From the NCBI GenBank assembly GCA_027619145.1, contig JAQCGA010000152.1, forward strand, positions 1-8,201: a DNA stretch of 8,201 nucleotides, in the 5' to 3' direction. Shown piece after piece: positions 6,561 to 8,201 of this stretch. Origin of the DNA: a bacterium (lineage in GTDB: Bacteria; Latescibacterota; UBA2968; GCA-2709665). Within the stretch, counting starts at the first letter, position 1, and the number at the start of each line of letters is the position of its first letter. The position numbers and the translations under genes are program-made. The notes below the pieces were generated by a model. That model saw only the letters and a program-made list of their open reading frames with translations, was not told the origin of the DNA and searched no databases.

Positions 6561-7166
6561 ATGGCAACTCGTGATGAGATCCGTGATGAGCAAATAGAAG
6601 AAGTTGAAGCTGAACTTGAAGAAGAAAATCAGGATGAAACAGAGCCTGAACCAGTCCTGGGCGTGGAGGAGGCTTCAGATCCTCTGGAGGAAGCCCGGAA
6701 GGAAGCCGAGGCCTATAAAGACCGCTGGCTTCGTCTGGCCGCAGAGTTCGAGAATTATAAGAAGCGTACTTCGCGAGAGTTCGATGCACTGGTCCAGTCT
6801 GCAAGCGAAAGTGTCATTCGAGACTTGTTGCCGGTGCTGGATGCCGTGGGGCGTGCGCTAGACCATGGAACAGAAGGAAATACGGATTCTGAAGCCTATC
6901 AAGCAGGTGTGAAAATGATTATGGAACAGTTCCCCAAAGCACTTTTTGACAGGGGGCTGTCCGAAATTGAAGCGGTAGGCCAGGCATTTGATCCGAACTA
7001 CCATGAAGCATTGATGCAGGTAGAATCGGAGGAATATGGCGAGGGTGTAGTCACGAATGTTGTAGAACGTGGATACGCATTGGGAGACCGAGTGCTTCGT
7101 CATGCCAAAGTCGTTGTAAGCCGAGGAAATCCCGCTTCGGATGAACGTTCAGTAGAAGAAAAATAA
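6561..7166 (+). CDS. grpE: Nucleotide exchange factor GrpE
   Basis: A 201-residue protein from the ATG (205 from the alternative GTG at 6549). GrpE dimers release ADP from DnaK and so reset its substrate-binding cycle in the cytoplasm. Residues 1-40 are a highly acidic, probably disordered tail. Residues about 40-85 form the long coiled-coil helix, with the signature AEFENYKKR (61-69). LLPVLDAVGRAL (89-100) belongs to the four-helix bundle. The C-terminal beta wing that contacts DnaK carries FDPNYHEALMQV (143-154) and GYALGDRVLRHAKVVVS (171-187), where a His replaces the more usual Pro before AKV. The gene follows hrcA with an overlapping ribosome binding site, so the two are co-transcribed. 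Length and motifs are normal for the family. Confidence 0.97.
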   Translation: MATRDEIRDEQIEEVEAELEEENQDETEPEPVLGVEEASDPLEEARKEAEAYKDRWLRLAAEFENYKKRTSREFDALVQSASESVIRDLLPVLDAVGRALDHGTEGNTDSEAYQAGVKMIMEQFPKALFDRGLSEIEAVGQAFDPNYHEALMQVESEEYGEGVVTNVVERGYALGDRVLRHAKVVVSRGNPASDERSVEEK

Positions 7167-7181
7167 ATTTCGCAATGTATT

Positions 7182-7212
7182 GCAGGGTCGGTTTTCACTT
7201 CCGGCCCTGTTT
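7182..7212 (+). terminator. Hairpin between grpE and dnaJ, possible weak terminator or attenuator
   Basis: CAGGGTCGG (7183-7191) pairs with CCGGCCCTG (7201-7209), nine pairs with one G-U, around a 9-nt loop. Only TTT follows directly, then CCCGTTT, so the T tract is poor. It could lower dnaJ expression relative to grpE, or act as an mRNA processing or stability element. Full termination is unlikely unless dnaJ has its own promoter, and I see none. Just before it is the short near-palindrome GCAAT-GT-ATTGC (7172-7183). Confidence 0.45.
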
Positions 7213-7243
7213 CCCGTTTCAAACAAAGGTTGGACTGACCTGA

Positions 7244-8201
7244 ATGGCGAAGCGAGACTATTACGAAGTTCTTGGCATTGAAAAAAATGCCACGGAAAGC
7301 GAGATCAAGAAAGCCTACCGCAGGCAGGCAATGAAGAATCACCCGGACCGTAACCCGGAGGACGCTGAGGCGGATGCGCGTTTCAAAGAATCGGCGGAAG
7401 CGTTCGAAGTGCTGGGTGACCCCCAGAAGCGCCAGGTTTACGATCAGTATGGGCACCAGGGGCTGGGTGGCCCGTTTCAGGGGGGAGGATTTCAATGGTC
7501 GGATTTTACACATGCGTCCGATTTTCAGGATATTTTCTCCAACCTGGATGATGTATTTGGGGGTAGCATTTTCGGAGATTTGTTCGGAGGGCGACAGGGC
7601 GGCGGGCGGCGGGGGCCGCAGGCGGGCGAAGATCTGCGGATTTCGCTGAAGTTGACCATGGAGGAGATTGCAGAGGGGGCACAGAAAAAGATCAAACTGA
7701 CCCGCATGGAGGCCTGCGGTACCTGTAGCGGATCTGGAGCCAAGGGCGAGTCCGGTACAACGACCTGCTCCGTGTGTAAAGGCATGGGGCAGGTTCGGCA
7801 GGCGTCCCGGTCATTGTTTGGGCAATTTGTCAATGTCACGACGTGTCCCCAGTGCCAGGGCGAGGGCAAAGTTGTGCGGGAACCCTGCCCGGATTGTCGG
7901 GGAGAGGGCCGGGTTAAAAAGGCAGCAAATCTGACGGTGAATGTACCCGCAGGTGTGTCTGATGGGAATTACATTCCGTTGCGTGGGCAGGGCAGTGTGG
8001 GGCGGCGGGGAGGGCCTGCAGGGGACTGTATGGTGTTTATGGAAGAGGCCGAGCACGATCTGTTTGAGCGGCATGGAAATGATATTCTGTTTGAATTACC
8101 TGTCAGTTTCAGCCAGGCCGCTCTGGGGGCAGAGGTCAAAGTGCCCACCTTGAATGGAAAAGCCGAAATGAAAGTCCCGCCCGGCACACAGTCCGGGCAG
8201 A
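7244..8201 (+). CDS. dnaJ: Chaperone protein DnaJ (3' partial)
   Basis: The frame from the ATG at 7244 is open to the window end: 319 residues of a family usually 370-390 long, so roughly the last 50-70 are missing. DnaJ delivers unfolded substrates to DnaK and stimulates its ATPase. The J domain (1-70) starts KRDYYEVLG and has the essential HPD at 33-35. A Gly/Phe-rich linker spans about 71-126 (GGPFQGGGF, DVFGGSIFGDLFGG). The zinc-binding domain has all four CxxCxGxG motifs, with cysteines at 158/161, 175/178, 201/204 and 215/218. The C-terminal substrate-binding domains follow (NLTVNVPAGVSDG, PTLNGKAEMKVPPGTQ). This is a full type A DnaJ, not a CbpA-like protein. The ribosome binding site is weak (AAAGG at 7225-7229, or GGA at 7232-7234). 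It is the third visible gene of the hrcA operon. Confidence 0.97.
   Translation, partial: MAKRDYYEVLGIEKNATESEIKKAYRRQAMKNHPDRNPEDAEADARFKESAEAFEVLGDPQKRQVYDQYGHQGLGGPFQGGGFQWSDFTHASDFQDIFSNLDDVFGGSIFGDLFGGRQGGGRRGPQAGEDLRISLKLTMEEIAEGAQKKIKLTRMEACGTCSGSGAKGESGTTTCSVCKGMGQVRQASRSLFGQFVNVTTCPQCQGEGKVVREPCPDCRGEGRVKKAANLTVNVPAGVSDGNYIPLRGQGSVGRRGGPAGDCMVFMEEAEHDLFERHGNDILFELPVSFSQAALGAEVKVPTLNGKAEMKVPPGTQSGQ

Noticed and set aside
7088..7096. CIRCE half-site-like GAGTGCTTC
   Set aside because: It lies inside grpE coding sequence with no TTAGCACTC partner nine bases upstream.
1..8201. Mobile elements, CRISPR arrays, tRNA or rRNA genes
   Set aside because: No transposase or integrase motifs, no regularly spaced direct repeats and no RNA gene signatures were found on either strand.

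Overview
This window holds the 3' end of a very large gene for a secreted, multi-domain protein, followed by a heat-shock regulator/chaperone operon in the order hrcA-grpE-dnaJ. All genes are on the + strand. Both outer genes run off the window: the big gene at its 5' end and dnaJ at its 3' end.

The organism is probably a GC-rich member of the Fibrobacteres-Chlorobi-Bacteroidetes (FCB) superphylum or a related candidate phylum (a Latescibacterota-, KSB1- or Rhodothermota-like lineage). Two things suggest this. The large protein ends in a type IX-style (Por secretion) C-terminal domain with the NYPNPFNPET motif. The chaperone operon runs hrcA-grpE-dnaJ with no dnaK between grpE and dnaJ, an order known from that superphylum. 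I cannot assign a species or a firm phylum from sequence alone.

Layout. Bases 1-5213 encode at least 1736 residues of the surface/secreted protein. It contains three copies of a carboxypeptidase-regulatory-like beta module, four DUF5666-like beta repeats joined in part by poly-glycine, three Big_5-type Ig-like domains, one invasin/Big_1-like domain, three cohesin-like domains, one dockerin-like pair of calcium loops, and the C-terminal sorting domain. A perfect 12-bp stem with a T run (5235-5274) ends its transcript. A sigma-70-like promoter (5291-5319) and a structured leader of about 180 nt come before hrcA (5508-6542). grpE (6561-7166) follows with its ribosome binding site overlapping the hrcA stop codon. 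A 77-nt gap with a hairpin leads to dnaJ (7244 to the window end).

How the genes work together. HrcA is expected to repress its own heat-shock operon. GrpE (nucleotide exchange factor) and DnaJ (J-domain co-chaperone) drive the ATPase cycle of DnaK, which must be encoded elsewhere. The large protein appears to be an independent transcription unit. The chaperone genes are standard. The less ordinary material is the domain architecture of the large protein and the structured hrcA leader without a recognisable CIRCE operator.
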